DNA from: Kluyvera intermedia
GTDB taxonomy: Bacteria; Pseudomonadota; Gammaproteobacteria; Enterobacterales; Enterobacteriaceae
Reading direction: 5' to 3'
Length of the DNA: 64,000 nt
Assembly: GCF_034424175.1 (NCBI RefSeq)
Contig: NZ_CP139986.1
Location: 4,668,809-4,732,808 of the forward strand
Part shown: positions 9,198 to 22,207 of the stretch, piece by piece
How positions within the stretch are numbered: the stretch's first letter is position 1
How the letters are laid out: every line of letters begins with the position of its first letter
Made by a program: the position numbers and the translations under genes
Notes under the pieces: model-generated
Told to the model about the DNA's origin: nothing
Database searches by the model: none
The model's input: only the letters and a program-made list of their open reading frames with translations

Positions 9198-9467
9198 TTA
9201 CTCTTTAATCACCCCACGAGCGCGGAGTAATGCGGTTTTGAAGTCTTCTTCATAATCTTTCTGAATACCGGGGATCACCGCATCCTTTGCCGAGTCGCGC
9301 ATTTTCAGATGGTAGATCAGAATATCATCCGTTAAATCGGCCAATTCACCGTCATAACCTGACTCCTGCGCCAGTTTCTGCAAAAATTGCATTAAATTCA
9401 GCTCAGGCTCCTTCTGCCAGGCTGGCTGGAGGAGTTCAATAACTTCGTTCAGACGTTTACATTTCAT
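9198..9467 (-). CDS. yihD: Conserved small protein YihD (DUF1040)
   Basis: 89-residue protein of unknown biochemical function, nearly identical to E. coli YihD from MKCKRLNEVIELLQP to the C-terminal LLRARGVIKE. It is soluble, with no signal or membrane segment. The frame stays open upstream to 9668, but ATG 9467 fits the family length and has AAGGAG upstream; an ATG two codons earlier (9473) is too close to that site. It is divergent from mobA and precedes srkA. Confidence 0.93.
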   Translation of the reverse strand: MKCKRLNEVIELLQPAWQKEPELNLMQFLQKLAQESGYDGELADLTDDILIYHLKMRDSAKDAVIPGIQKDYEEDFKTALLRARGVIKE

Positions 9468-9536
9468 GGTCATGCTCCTTACGCTTGATAAAGATACGGT
9501 AGCAGGGTAATCCCTACAATAAAAGAGGCGATAACG

Positions 9537-10121
9537 GTGAATGCAAAGAGCCAGGTCACGGGCGTGGTATTGGCGGGCGGTAAAGCCAGCAGAATGGGTG
9601 GGCAGGATAAGGGATTGATGCTGCTGGATGGTAAGCCGCTGTGGCAACACGTGTCTGACAGGCTGCATCCACAGGTAAGTTCAGTGGTTATTAGCGCGAA
9701 CCGGAATCTGAATACCTATCAGGAAAGCGGTCTACCGGTCATAAGTGATACGTTGTCAGACTTTCCTGGTCCTTTGGCCGGTATGTTGTCGGTTATGCAG
9801 CAATTACCTGATGAGTGGTTTCTGTTTTGCCCATGCGACACTCCTTTTATTCCAGTGGATCTGTTCGCTCGTTTAGATATTGATCGTTTTCAGGCGCCTG
9901 TCGTTTGGGTCAATGACGGCGACAGGGATCACCCAGCTGTTGCACTGGCGCATCGCAGTCTGGCATCGAAAATATCAGATTACCTGATTCGTGGCGATCG
10001 ACGCGTTATGGTATTTATGCGTGAAGTTGGCGGTCATTCTGTAGATTTTAGCGACATAAAGTCAGCATTTCGCAACATCAATACATTGGAAGATTTGCAG
10101 AAAAATCAGGGGGCGAAATGA
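9537..10121 (+). CDS. mobA: Molybdenum cofactor guanylyltransferase
   Basis: Transfers GMP from GTP to molybdopterin-Mo to make the bis-MGD cofactor of enterobacterial molybdoenzymes. 194 residues, the E. coli length. The N-terminal nucleotide-binding signature VVLAGGKASRMGGQDKG lies at residues 9-25, and FLFCPCDTPF supplies the metal-binding Asp region. Start codon GTG 9537 gives the right N-terminus; no better ATG is in frame. The 3' end overlaps mobB by four bases (ATGA), so translation is probably coupled. Confidence 0.95.
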   Translation: MNAKSQVTGVVLAGGKASRMGGQDKGLMLLDGKPLWQHVSDRLHPQVSSVVISANRNLNTYQESGLPVISDTLSDFPGPLAGMLSVMQQLPDEWFLFCPCDTPFIPVDLFARLDIDRFQAPVVWVNDGDRDHPAVALAHRSLASKISDYLIRGDRRVMVFMREVGGHSVDFSDIKSAFRNINTLEDLQKNQGAK

Positions 10122-10660
10122 TCCCGTTATTAGCGATTGCAGCCTGGAGTGGTACGGGAAAAACAACGCTGTTGAAAAAATTGATCCCTGAACTCTGCAT
10201 TCGCGGTATTCGCCCTGGATTGATTAAACATACTCACCACAATATGGATGTCGATAAACCCGGTAAAGATAGCTATGAGCTGCGTAAAGCGGGTGCGGCG
10301 CAGACGTTAGTCGCCAGCCAACAACGCTGGGCGCTGATGACGGAAACACTGGAAGAAGGTGAACTCGATCTCGCCTGGCTGGTAAGCCGAATGGATGCAT
10401 CAAGGCTGGATTTGGTACTGGTTGAAGGGTTTAAACAGGAGGCAGTAGCTAAGATTTTACTGTTTCGAGAGGCGACTGGACATGCGATTGATGAGCTTGT
10501 TATTGATGAACATACGATCGCAGTGGCCAGCGATATTACATTAGATATTGATGTACCAGTGCTGGATTTGAACGATTTCGAGGAGATTGTGGAATTTATT
10601 GTGGGCTGGTTGGGTGGCGCTGGAGGATTTGGGTCCGCAGCTTCCCCGGAGTCGGCGTGA
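10118..10660 (+). CDS. mobB: Molybdopterin-guanine dinucleotide biosynthesis adaptor protein
   Basis: GTP-binding partner that assists MobA; not strictly needed for cofactor synthesis in E. coli. 180 residues against about 170-175 in relatives. The Walker A motif AAWSGTGKTT is at residues 7-16, and the following KHTHH and VEGFK motifs are conserved. The last 18 or so residues are glycine- and serine-rich and unlike the usual C-terminus, because the final codons and the stop lie inside a palindromic element (10644-10676). The protein is probably still functional, since the fold is complete before this tail. Confidence 0.93.
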   Translation: MIPLLAIAAWSGTGKTTLLKKLIPELCIRGIRPGLIKHTHHNMDVDKPGKDSYELRKAGAAQTLVASQQRWALMTETLEEGELDLAWLVSRMDASRLDLVLVEGFKQEAVAKILLFREATGHAIDELVIDEHTIAVASDITLDIDVPVLDLNDFEEIVEFIVGWLGGAGGFGSAASPESA

Positions 10661-10753
10661 ACGCCTCGTCCGGGCTTCCGGACGGGGCTGTTGTCGCCCG
10701 GCCGAACGCAGTGACCCCGGGGTTTTATTCGTGCTTTCATTTCGCACACACGC
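10644..10753. repeat. Palindromic repeat element at the 3' end of mobB
   Basis: Positions 10644-10676, read on the minus strand, match the left part of the element at 55503 (GCCCGGACGAGGCG, a short loop, then CGCCGACTCCGGGG) almost perfectly. More GC-rich inverted sequence follows to about 10732. The mobB stop codon is inside it. Nothing else is seen between mobB and the rRNA terminator. Confidence 0.75.
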
Positions 10754-10780
10754 AAAAAAGCCCATCCGGCAGGATGGGCT
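10754..10780 (-). terminator. Terminator of the rRNA operon
   Basis: On the minus strand, just after 5S rRNA, a 9-bp stem (AGCCCATCC and its complement, arms 10759-10767 and 10772-10780) with loop TGCC is followed by six T residues. This is the classical rrn T1-type intrinsic terminator. Confidence 0.92.
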
Positions 10781-10793
10781 TCTTCACTATTTG

Positions 10794-10913
10794 ATGCCTG
10801 GCAGTTCCCTACTCTCGCATGGGGAGACCCCACACTACCATCGGCGCTACGGCGTTTCACTTCTGAGTTCGGCATGGGGTCAGGTGGGACCACCGCGCTG
10901 TTGCCGCCAGGCA
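10794..10913 (-). rRNA. rrf: 5S ribosomal RNA
   Basis: 120-nt gene beginning TGCCTGGCGGC and ending GCCAGGCAT, with the terminal helix intact and the standard enteric sequence throughout (CCCCATGCCGAACTCAG). It lies 95 bases downstream of the 23S gene. No distal tRNA follows; in E. coli a 5S gene ending next to mobB is that of rrnA. Confidence 0.97.
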
Positions 10914-11008
10914 AATTCTGTTTATCAACACGCATCTCTGCATGTCGATTTAATCTGTCTCAAGCTGAATATCGTGTCTCATCACCAACAAAACACCTTT
11001 GGCGTTGT

Positions 11009-13918
<2,910 letters not shown>

Positions 13919-14150
13919 TCACAACCCGAAGATGTTTCGTAAAACATTCCGCGTTGCGAAAATTTGAGAGACTCGAACACACCGCTTATCTGTTCTTATT
14001 ACGGAGAACAGACACAGTGTGTCGTTTCAATTTTCAGCTTGATCCAGATTTTTAAAGAGCAAAACTTCTTAATGCACTCGTAAGTACATTCAGAAGTTCA
14101 TCATTCATCAGACAATCTGTGTGGACACTTCAAAGCACGTTTCTTTAAGG
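13919..14150 (-). other. 16S-23S spacer without a tRNA gene
   Basis: The spacer is only 232 bases. It contains no tRNA-Glu or tRNA-Ile/Ala sequence: no TTCGAATCCCC-type T-loop and no CCA end. It does hold a boxA-like antitermination element (TGCTCTTTAAAAA, minus strand, 14049-14061). It also holds the downstream strand of the 16S RNase III stem (14107-14128), complementary to 15801-15822 in the leader. E. coli spacers carry a tRNA in every rrn operon. Confidence 0.9.
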
Positions 14151-15690
<1,540 letters not shown>

Positions 15691-16030
15691 AAGTGTTTGA
15701 TGCTCAATAAATTAAACTTCGTAATGAATTACGTATGTTCACTCGTTGAGACTTGGTATTCATTTAGCGTCTTGCGACGTTTAAGAATCCGTATCTTCGA
15801 GTGCCCACACAGATTGTCTGATAAATTGTTAAAGAGCAGTGCAACACGGCTTTCGCTCACTGTTGCGAGGTGGCGTATATTACGCTTTCCTCTTTCAGAG
15901 TCAAGCATTTAATTTCGCTTTTCTCTGTCGGCGTTCTCTTAAGAACCCCTGCTGACCCGGCGGCTTGCTTGCCGTTGTTCCGTCTCAGTGGGGCCGCATT
16001 ATAGGGAGTTATTGAGATCCCGCAAGCATA
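15691..16030 (-). promoter_or_regulatory. rRNA operon P1 and P2 promoters and leader
   Basis: P1 has -35 TTGCGG (16020-16025) and -10 TATAAT (15998-16003) with a 16-bp spacer and a GC-rich discriminator, typical of stringently controlled rrn P1 promoters. P2 has -35 TTGACT (15899-15904) and -10 TAATAT (15877-15882), also 16 bp apart. The leader carries boxA TGCTCTTTAACAATTT (15823-15838) and the upstream strand of the 16S processing stem (15801-15822). Fis sites were not assigned. Confidence 0.93.
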
Positions 16031-16173
16031 AATTTGAATTAATTTATCGCTCGCTATTTTTTTCATCAAATTGCTTACGAATACGCCGTAAAAGGCCTGG
16101 ATTGCTGTTTTTAACACCGATTCCACACGTCAAATGGCATACTAATGAAAAACAAATAATAGGAATGGCATTT

Positions 16174-16878
16174 ATGTCCTTAACCGCACAGCAACTGGCA
16201 GCTCAAAAAAACATCTCTTGGGTCCTGGCTGAGAAGATAGCCCAGAAGATATTAACCGGCGAGTATCCACCGGAGAGCATTCTCCCCGGTGAAATGGAAC
16301 TTGGCGAGATTTTCGGCGTGAGCCGCACCGCCGTTCGTGAAGCGGTGAAAACTCTCTCGGCAAAAGGCATGCTACTCCCCCGCCCACGTATTGGCACCCG
16401 CGTGATGCCCCAGGCACACTGGAACTTCCTCGACACCGACCTCATATCCTGGTGGCTCACCACCGATAACTTCCAGTCGGTCATGAAGCATTTCCTCGTG
16501 CTGCGCCGCAGCCTGGAACCTCAGGCATGTATGTTAGCTGCAACGCTCGGGACAGCCGAACAAAAGGCGCACCTCAACACATTAATGCAAGAGATGGCTA
16601 AGCTGGAGAAAGCCTTCGACCGCGATCGCTGGATTGATATCGACACATCCTGGCATGAACACATCTATGAAATGTGCGCGAATCCATTCCTGACCTCATT
16701 CTCTAAACTCTTTCATTCCGTGTACCACATCTATTTCACTTCTATTACTGAAGATGAAGTGATTGAGCTGGCCAGCCACCAGGCTATTGTTGATGCAATA
16801 CAGGCAGGTGATGGTCAACAAGCGCTGATAGCCTGCCAGGCGTTATTAAATGCCCCACATATCCGGGCATTAGTATAA
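16174..16878 (+). CDS. yieP: FadR/GntR-family transcriptional regulator YieP
   Basis: 234-residue regulator of the FCD (FadR) branch of the GntR family. An N-terminal winged helix (about 15-80) contains PGEMELGEIFGVSRTAVREAVKTL, the usual recognition region. A helical FCD effector domain follows (about 90-225) with the metal-binding pattern D...H (DTSWHEHIYEM) and later histidines. Start ATG 16174 is chosen by match to E. coli YieP; the frame is open upstream into the rRNA promoter. It precedes hsrA by ten bases, and the two probably form one unit. Confidence 0.93.
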   Translation: MSLTAQQLAAQKNISWVLAEKIAQKILTGEYPPESILPGEMELGEIFGVSRTAVREAVKTLSAKGMLLPRPRIGTRVMPQAHWNFLDTDLISWWLTTDNFQSVMKHFLVLRRSLEPQACMLAATLGTAEQKAHLNTLMQEMAKLEKAFDRDRWIDIDTSWHEHIYEMCANPFLTSFSKLFHSVYHIYFTSITEDEVIELASHQAIVDAIQAGDGQQALIACQALLNAPHIRALV

Positions 16879-16888
16879 AGGACAGCGA

Positions 16889-18280
16889 ATGACCGAAATG
16901 AAAGCTCGGAGTATGGCCGGGCTACCGTGGATAGCGGCGATGGCCTTCTTTATGCAGGCGCTGGACGCCACTATCCTGAATACCGCGCTCCCCGCTATTG
17001 CGCACAGCCTTAACCGCTCTCCATTAGCGATGCAGTCGGCGATTATCAGTTATACCCTCACCGTCGCCATGCTGATCCCGGTGAGTGGCTGGCTAGCCGA
17101 CCGTTTCGGCACCCGGCGTATCTTTATGCTGGCCGTAAGTCTGTTTACCCTGGGCTCACTCGCCTGTGCGCTATCAAGTTCATTATCTGAGCTGGTTATC
17201 TTTCGCATCATCCAGGGTGTAGGTGGCGCGATGATGATGCCCGTCGCACGTCTGGCGCTTCTGCGCGCCTACCCGCGAAGCGAACTGCTGCCCGTGCTTA
17301 ATTTTGTCACTATGCCGGGATTGATTGGCCCAATATTGGGGCCGGTGCTGGGCGGCGTATTCGTCACTTGGGCGACATGGCACTGGATTTTCCTGATTAA
17401 CATTCCCATTGGCGTCGCGGGAATAATATACGCCCGTAAATATATGCCGAACTTCACGACGCCCCGACGGCGCTTTGACCTCTCAGGTTTCTTGCTGTTT
17501 GGTTTGAGCCTGGTCCTGTTCTCTATTGGTATGGAATTGCTGGGCGAGCAGATTGTGGCAAGCTGGATTGCCTTAATGGTCGTGCTATTCAGTCTTCTTC
17601 TATTACTGATGTATATCCGTCACGCTCGCAAACACCCGTCGCCACTGATCTCGCTATCATTATTTAAGACCCGGACCTTCTCCGTCGGTATTGCCGGTAA
17701 TCTGGCTACGCGTTTAGGCACCGGCTGCGTACCGTTCCTGATGCCGCTCATGTTGCAGGTGGGCTTTGGCTATTCGGCATTAATTGCTGGCTGCATGATG
17801 GCACCGACGGCTGTCGGCTCCATCGTGGCAAAATCAACCGTCACTCAGGTGCTGCGTCGTTTAGGCTATCGGAAAACGTTGGTCGGCGTGACGCTGTTTA
17901 TTGGTTTGATGATCGCGCAGTTCTCATTCCAGTCGCCAGGCATGCCGATATGGATGTTGATACTGCCGCTGTTTGTGTTGGGGATGGCGATGTCGACGCA
18001 ATTCACCTCGATGAACACCATTACGCTTGCGGACTTAACCGACGATAACGCCAGTGGCGGCAATAGCCTACTCGCCGTGACACAGCAATTGTCGATTAGT
18101 CTTGGTGTCGCCATTAGCGCCGCGGTGCTCCGGTCGTATCAGAGCATTGAAGGGGCAACGACTGTCGATCAGTTCCACTATACCTTTATTACCATGGGCG
18201 TTATCACGGTGATATCGGCATTCATGTTTATGCTGCTTAAGCCTAAAGATGGTCGGAACCTGATTAAGGAAAAGCACTAG
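16889..18280 (+). CDS. hsrA: MFS transporter HsrA (YieO), DHA2 family
   Basis: 463 residues with about 14 predicted membrane helices, the pattern of the DHA2 (14-TMS) drug:H+ antiporter family. It has the DHA2 N-terminal motif LDATILNTALPAIA at residues 24-37, the loop 2-3 motif GWLADRFGTRRIF, and motif C-like GPILGPVLGG. In E. coli the gene is linked to homocysteine/stress phenotypes, but its substrate is unsettled. It follows yieP closely and ends two bases from the convergent rbsR stop, with no clear terminator between. Confidence 0.93.
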   Translation: MTEMKARSMAGLPWIAAMAFFMQALDATILNTALPAIAHSLNRSPLAMQSAIISYTLTVAMLIPVSGWLADRFGTRRIFMLAVSLFTLGSLACALSSSLSELVIFRIIQGVGGAMMMPVARLALLRAYPRSELLPVLNFVTMPGLIGPILGPVLGGVFVTWATWHWIFLINIPIGVAGIIYARKYMPNFTTPRRRFDLSGFLLFGLSLVLFSIGMELLGEQIVASWIALMVVLFSLLLLLMYIRHARKHPSPLISLSLFKTRTFSVGIAGNLATRLGTGCVPFLMPLMLQVGFGYSALIAGCMMAPTAVGSIVAKSTVTQVLRRLGYRKTLVGVTLFIGLMIAQFSFQSPGMPIWMLILPLFVLGMAMSTQFTSMNTITLADLTDDNASGGNSLLAVTQQLSISLGVAISAAVLRSYQSIEGATTVDQFHYTFITMGVITVISAFMFMLLKPKDGRNLIKEKH

Positions 18281-18282
18281 CT

Positions 18283-19275
18283 TTAAACCGAACCACGAAC
18301 CACCAGCTCGGGCGTTAATTGCATACGCTGCTGTTTCTGTCCGGGCTGGGAAATACGGTGGATCAGCACATCAATCGCCAGTTCGCCCAGCTCGTCTTTC
18401 GGCTGGTGAATGGTGGTCAACGGCGGCGTCATGTAACGCGCCAGTTCAATATCGTCATAGCCAATCACCGCCATATCCTGTGGAACACGCAGCCCAGCCA
18501 GGTATAACGCCTGATAGACGCCAACGGCCATCGCATCGTTACCAACAAATACCGCATCCGGTCGAACCGGGTGCGTCAGCAGTTGCTGCATCGCATCAAG
18601 GCCACCGCCAAACTCAAAGTTACTGGTGATCTCATAACCGTCTGGGATCGGCAGTTTAGCGTTATGCATCGCTTCCCGATACCCTTCCAGACGTAGACGC
18701 GCAGGCGTTTTATCCAGAGGCCCGGAAATACAGGCAATACGCGAGTAGCCGCGTTCGATTAAATAACGCGTCGCCATATCACCACCAAGCAGCGAGTTGT
18801 CCTGAATCAGGTCGCTATCACCGTCGAACGGCGCCCAGTCCATCATCACGGAAGGAATTGAAGGATAGCGCTGCATGATTTCCAGCGACGGCTGGTGCGT
18901 TTCAGTACACAGCAGTAGCAGCCCATCAACGCGTTTTTGCATCAACGTCTCAAGATTGCTGTTCATCCGCTGTTCATCGCCTTCCGTATTGCACAGCACC
19001 AGGCTGTAGCCACGCTCAAAACAGCTACGTTCCACGCCGCGCACCAGTTCAGAGTAGAACGGATTGGTACTGGCGGTAATCAGCATACCGATTGTGCGAG
19101 TTTGATTTAGCTTGAGGCTACGCGCCAGCGCAGATGGCGCGTAATTGAGGCTTTTTATAGCCGCATCAACTTTCCCGGTAATGGTCTCGCTGACAAACCG
19201 GTCCTTATTAATGACGTGAGATACCGTGGAGGTGGAAACGCCCGCCAGGCGAGCAACATCCTTCATCGTGGCCAA
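18283..19275 (-). CDS. rbsR: Ribose operon repressor
   Basis: LacI-family repressor of 330 residues. The N-terminal helix-turn-helix MKDVARLAGVSTSTVSHVINK (residues 4-24) and hinge helix YAPSALARSLK precede the periplasmic-binding-protein-like ribose-sensing core. E. coli RbsR binds AGCGAAACGTTTCGCT upstream of rbsD and is released by ribose. The exact palindrome is present here at 24159-24174. It is the last gene of rbsDACBKR, four bases after rbsK. Confidence 0.97.
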   Translation of the reverse strand: MATMKDVARLAGVSTSTVSHVINKDRFVSETITGKVDAAIKSLNYAPSALARSLKLNQTRTIGMLITASTNPFYSELVRGVERSCFERGYSLVLCNTEGDEQRMNSNLETLMQKRVDGLLLLCTETHQPSLEIMQRYPSIPSVMMDWAPFDGDSDLIQDNSLLGGDMATRYLIERGYSRIACISGPLDKTPARLRLEGYREAMHNAKLPIPDGYEITSNFEFGGGLDAMQQLLTHPVRPDAVFVGNDAMAVGVYQALYLAGLRVPQDMAVIGYDDIELARYMTPPLTTIHQPKDELGELAIDVLIHRISQPGQKQQRMQLTPELVVRGSV

Positions 19276-19278
19276 GCG

Positions 19279-20208
19279 TTACCCCTGTTGACGTAAAAAT
19301 TCGTCGATCTCTTCACGCCACGGCACCGAGGGCTGTGCCCCTTTGCGCGTGACGGCAATGGCCGCAGCAGCATGAGCAAAACGCAGCGCGTTGGCCAGCG
19401 GTGTTTTCTCCAGCAGAGCGGTCATCAGCGCGCCGTTAAAAGTGTCGCCTGCGGCAATGGTGTCGATAGCCTGGACTTTAAAGCCCGGAACGCGACGACC
19501 TTCGCCTTTGACGCTGGCCCATACGCCGCGGCTACCCAGCGTGATAATCACTGTGTCGATGCCTTTGGCATGCAAAACTTGCGCGGCTTTGGCTGCATCA
19601 TCATCGTTTTCAACCCGCACACCGGTCAGCTTCTCGGCTTCAGTTTCATTCGGGGTAATGATATCCACCAGCGACAACAGCGTATCCGGCAGTTCACGTG
19701 CCGGCGCCGGGTTCAATACCACGGTCGTCTGGTTTTGGTGGGCAATCTTTGCGGCCAGCAGTACGCTGTCCAGCGGGGATTCAAGCTGCATCAACAACGC
19801 ATCGGCCTGAGCTATACGCTCACGCTGCGCGTCAACTAATGCCGTAGAGAGGGCGGCGTTAGCACCAGCATGAATGCCAATGACGTTTTCGCCTTCACCG
19901 TTAACAAAGATCAGCGCCACGCCGGTTGATTCGCCGGATACCGCGCTCACGGGCGCGACGTCAATGCGATCGACCAGGAGCTGTTTGCGGATACGTTCGC
20001 CGATATCATCGTCGCCAGTGCAGGCAATGAATGCGATATCCGCGCCGCTGCGTCCGGCAGCCACTGCCTGATTCGCACCTTTGCCGCCGAAAGCGACCTG
20101 ATAATGACTACCGGTAACGGTTTCGCCAGGCGTCGGGAAAGCGTCAAGATTGAGAATGTGATCGGCATTGATGCTGCCAAGAACGACGAGTTTGCCTGCG
20201 GTTTTCAT
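19279..20208 (-). CDS. rbsK: Ribokinase
   Basis: Phosphorylates ribose to ribose 5-phosphate with ATP. 309 residues of the PfkB/ribokinase fold. The N-terminal signature AFGGKGANQAVAAGRSGA is at about 40-57. The C-terminal PfkB signature with the catalytic aspartate, DTIAAGDTFNGAL, is near residue 250. It is separated from rbsB by 110 bases containing a strong hairpin, which probably lowers its expression relative to the binding protein. Start ATG 20208. Confidence 0.98.
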   Translation of the reverse strand: MKTAGKLVVLGSINADHILNLDAFPTPGETVTGSHYQVAFGGKGANQAVAAGRSGADIAFIACTGDDDIGERIRKQLLVDRIDVAPVSAVSGESTGVALIFVNGEGENVIGIHAGANAALSTALVDAQRERIAQADALLMQLESPLDSVLLAAKIAHQNQTTVVLNPAPARELPDTLLSLVDIITPNETEAEKLTGVRVENDDDAAKAAQVLHAKGIDTVIITLGSRGVWASVKGEGRRVPGFKVQAIDTIAAGDTFNGALMTALLEKTPLANALRFAHAAAAIAVTRKGAQPSVPWREEIDEFLRQQG

Positions 20209-20227
20209 TTTCAGAGTGTCCGGTAAG

Positions 20228-20255
20228 ATGCGCCACCGGTAAACCGGTGGCGCGT
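20228..20255. repeat. Hairpin in the rbsB-rbsK gap
   Basis: A perfect 10-bp inverted repeat (20230-20239 GCGCCACCGG and 20244-20253) with a four-base loop lies between rbsB and rbsK. It lacks a T run, so it more likely stabilises the upstream mRNA or acts as a processing site than as a full terminator. Confidence 0.6.
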
Positions 20256-20318
20256 GCCCTACTTTTCTTTATTGATATTGTCCCTCAGGCCTTAAAAGCC
20301 TGATTCGCATTCGCGTTA

Positions 20319-21209
20319 TTACTGCTTGATAACCAGCTTCAGGTCAACAGGATATTTCGCCTGTACCTTTTCGCCTTTCAGTACTTTGTCAGCGGTTTCA
20401 ACGCCTTTTGCACCGATCTGGTCAGGCAACTGAGCAATTGTTGCCGCCAGCTTGCCATCTTTAACCGCTTTTTCACCGTCCGGCGTACCGTCAAAACCAA
20501 CAACCATCACGTCGGATTTGCCCGCAGTTTGCAGTGCACGCAGTGCACCCAGCGCCATTTCGTCATTCTGTGCAAATACCGCTTTCACATCAGGATGCGC
20601 GGTCAGCAGGTTCTGCATGACGTTCAGGCCTTTAGTACGGTCGAAATCTGCCGGCTGGCTCGCCAGCACGTTAAATTTATGCGCAGCCACGGCCTGCTGG
20701 AAACCTTCACCACGCTCACGCGCAGCGGATGTCCCGGCAATACCTTGCAGCTCAATAACTTTGGCGCCTTCACCTTCTTTCTTCGCGATGTAATCACCAG
20801 CGATTTTACCGCCCAGTACGTTATCGGAAGCAATATGGCTCACGACGTCGCCTTTAGATGCCACGCGGTCAAGGGTGATAACCGGGATTTTAGCCTGGTT
20901 AGCCATCTTGATGGCATTACCCACTGCATCAGAGTCAGTAGGGTTTATCAGCAGGATTTTGGTGCCGCGAACGGTTAAGTCCTGAACGTTAGCCAGCTCT
21001 TTCGCCGGGTTGTTCTGTGAGTCCAGAACCACCAGGTTATAACCCAGTTTGTCCGCTTCTTTCTGTGCGCCATCCTTCAAGGAAACAAAGAACGGGTTAT
21101 TCAGCGTAGAGATAACCAGTGCAATGGTGTCTTTTGCCATCGCATTCGCGCTGACGGTGGCGCTCAGCGCAACCGCAGAAACCAGGGTAGCCAGTTTTTT
21201 CATGTTCAT
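20319..21209 (-). CDS. rbsB: Ribose-binding periplasmic protein
   Basis: High-affinity ribose receptor for the RbsAC transporter and for the Trg chemoreceptor. 296 residues with a signal peptide ending VSANAMA near residue 25. The mature part has the two-lobed binding fold, with KDTIALVISTLNNPFFVSLKDG at the start and the ligand-contact motifs ASDN and QNDEMALGA. Start ATG 21209. The gene lies 27 bases after rbsC. Confidence 0.98.
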   Translation of the reverse strand: MNMKKLATLVSAVALSATVSANAMAKDTIALVISTLNNPFFVSLKDGAQKEADKLGYNLVVLDSQNNPAKELANVQDLTVRGTKILLINPTDSDAVGNAIKMANQAKIPVITLDRVASKGDVVSHIASDNVLGGKIAGDYIAKKEGEGAKVIELQGIAGTSAARERGEGFQQAVAAHKFNVLASQPADFDRTKGLNVMQNLLTAHPDVKAVFAQNDEMALGALRALQTAGKSDVMVVGFDGTPDGEKAVKDGKLAATIAQLPDQIGAKGVETADKVLKGEKVQAKYPVDLKLVIKQ

Positions 21210-21236
21210 ATCTAAGATGTCCTGTAGTGTCGTGGG

Positions 21237-22202
21237 TTATTGCTTTTTGTTGTCCACCAGCACCGCAAGCAGGATAACAACTGCTTTAACGATCATCTGG
21301 TAATAAGAAGAAACACCTAATAAGTTCAAACCGTTATTCAGAAAACCAAGGATCAGCGCACCGATAAGTGTGCCGACGATACGACCTTTACCGCCAGCCA
21401 GACTAGTACCGCCTAGAACAACTGCCGCGATGGCATCCAGCTCATAGCCTGTACCCGCCGTAGGTTGTGCCGAAGAGAGACGCGCCACTTCAATGATGCC
21501 CGCCAGCGCCGACAATAATCCACACAAAGAGTAGACGATAATTTTAACTTTATTGACGCTGATACCGGAAAGACGCGTTGCCGCTTCGTTGCCACCCAGC
21601 GCATAGATATAACGACCCAGACGAGTGTGATGCAGCATGTACCATGCCGCGAGGAAGACAATCCCCATGATCCACACCGGCGTAGGAATGCCCAGCGGGC
21701 GACCAATACCGAACCAACCGAATACGTCGGCATTATCGGTAAACCCGGTATTCACCGGACTGCCGTTGGTGTACACCATCGTCACACCGCGCAGCAGCAG
21801 CATCATCACCAGCGTGGCAATAAACGCCTGAACGCGTCCTTTGGCGACAATCACACCGGTAACGGCCCCGATTGCGGCACCTAATGCGAGTGCGGCAGCA
21901 ACCGCCACCAACGCATTGACTTCGATGCCCACAATCGACGCGGCGACCGCGCCGGTCAACGCCAGCAAAGAACCGACGGACAGGTCGATTCCCGACGTTA
22001 AAATGACCAGCGTCATCCCAACCGCCATGATCGCATTCACGGAGGTTTGCTGCAGGATGTTGAACAGGTTATTGACGGTAAAAAAGTTTGGGCTCATGGT
22101 CGACACAACCGCTATCAGCACCAGCAAGGCAATCAGCGATTTTTGCTCGAGCAGCCATGCTTTAGTGAAATAGCGGCGACCTGCCACAGACTGGGTTGTC
22201 AT
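21237..22202 (-). CDS. rbsC: Ribose ABC transporter permease
   Basis: Inner-membrane permease, 321 residues, with 8-10 predicted helices of the BPD_transp_2 family. It has the conserved loop ALGGNEAATRLSGI that contacts the ATPase. It works as a dimer with RbsA and RbsB for ribose uptake. Start ATG 22202, five bases after the rbsA stop; strong co-translation is likely. Confidence 0.97.
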   Translation of the reverse strand: MTTQSVAGRRYFTKAWLLEQKSLIALLVLIAVVSTMSPNFFTVNNLFNILQQTSVNAIMAVGMTLVILTSGIDLSVGSLLALTGAVAASIVGIEVNALVAVAAALALGAAIGAVTGVIVAKGRVQAFIATLVMMLLLRGVTMVYTNGSPVNTGFTDNADVFGWFGIGRPLGIPTPVWIMGIVFLAAWYMLHHTRLGRYIYALGGNEAATRLSGISVNKVKIIVYSLCGLLSALAGIIEVARLSSAQPTAGTGYELDAIAAVVLGGTSLAGGKGRIVGTLIGALILGFLNNGLNLLGVSSYYQMIVKAVVILLAVLVDNKKQ

Positions 22203-22207
22203 CTTTT

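Noticed and set aside
10273..10935. 220-codon minus-strand ORF covering mobB and the 5S gene
   Set aside because: Antisense to mobB and running through the rRNA terminator and 5S gene; its composition simply mirrors mobB and the GC-rich repeat.
15988..16173. N-terminal extension of yieP
   Set aside because: The extra 62 codons lie over the rRNA P1 promoter and have no similarity to the family; ATG 16174 matches E. coli YieP.
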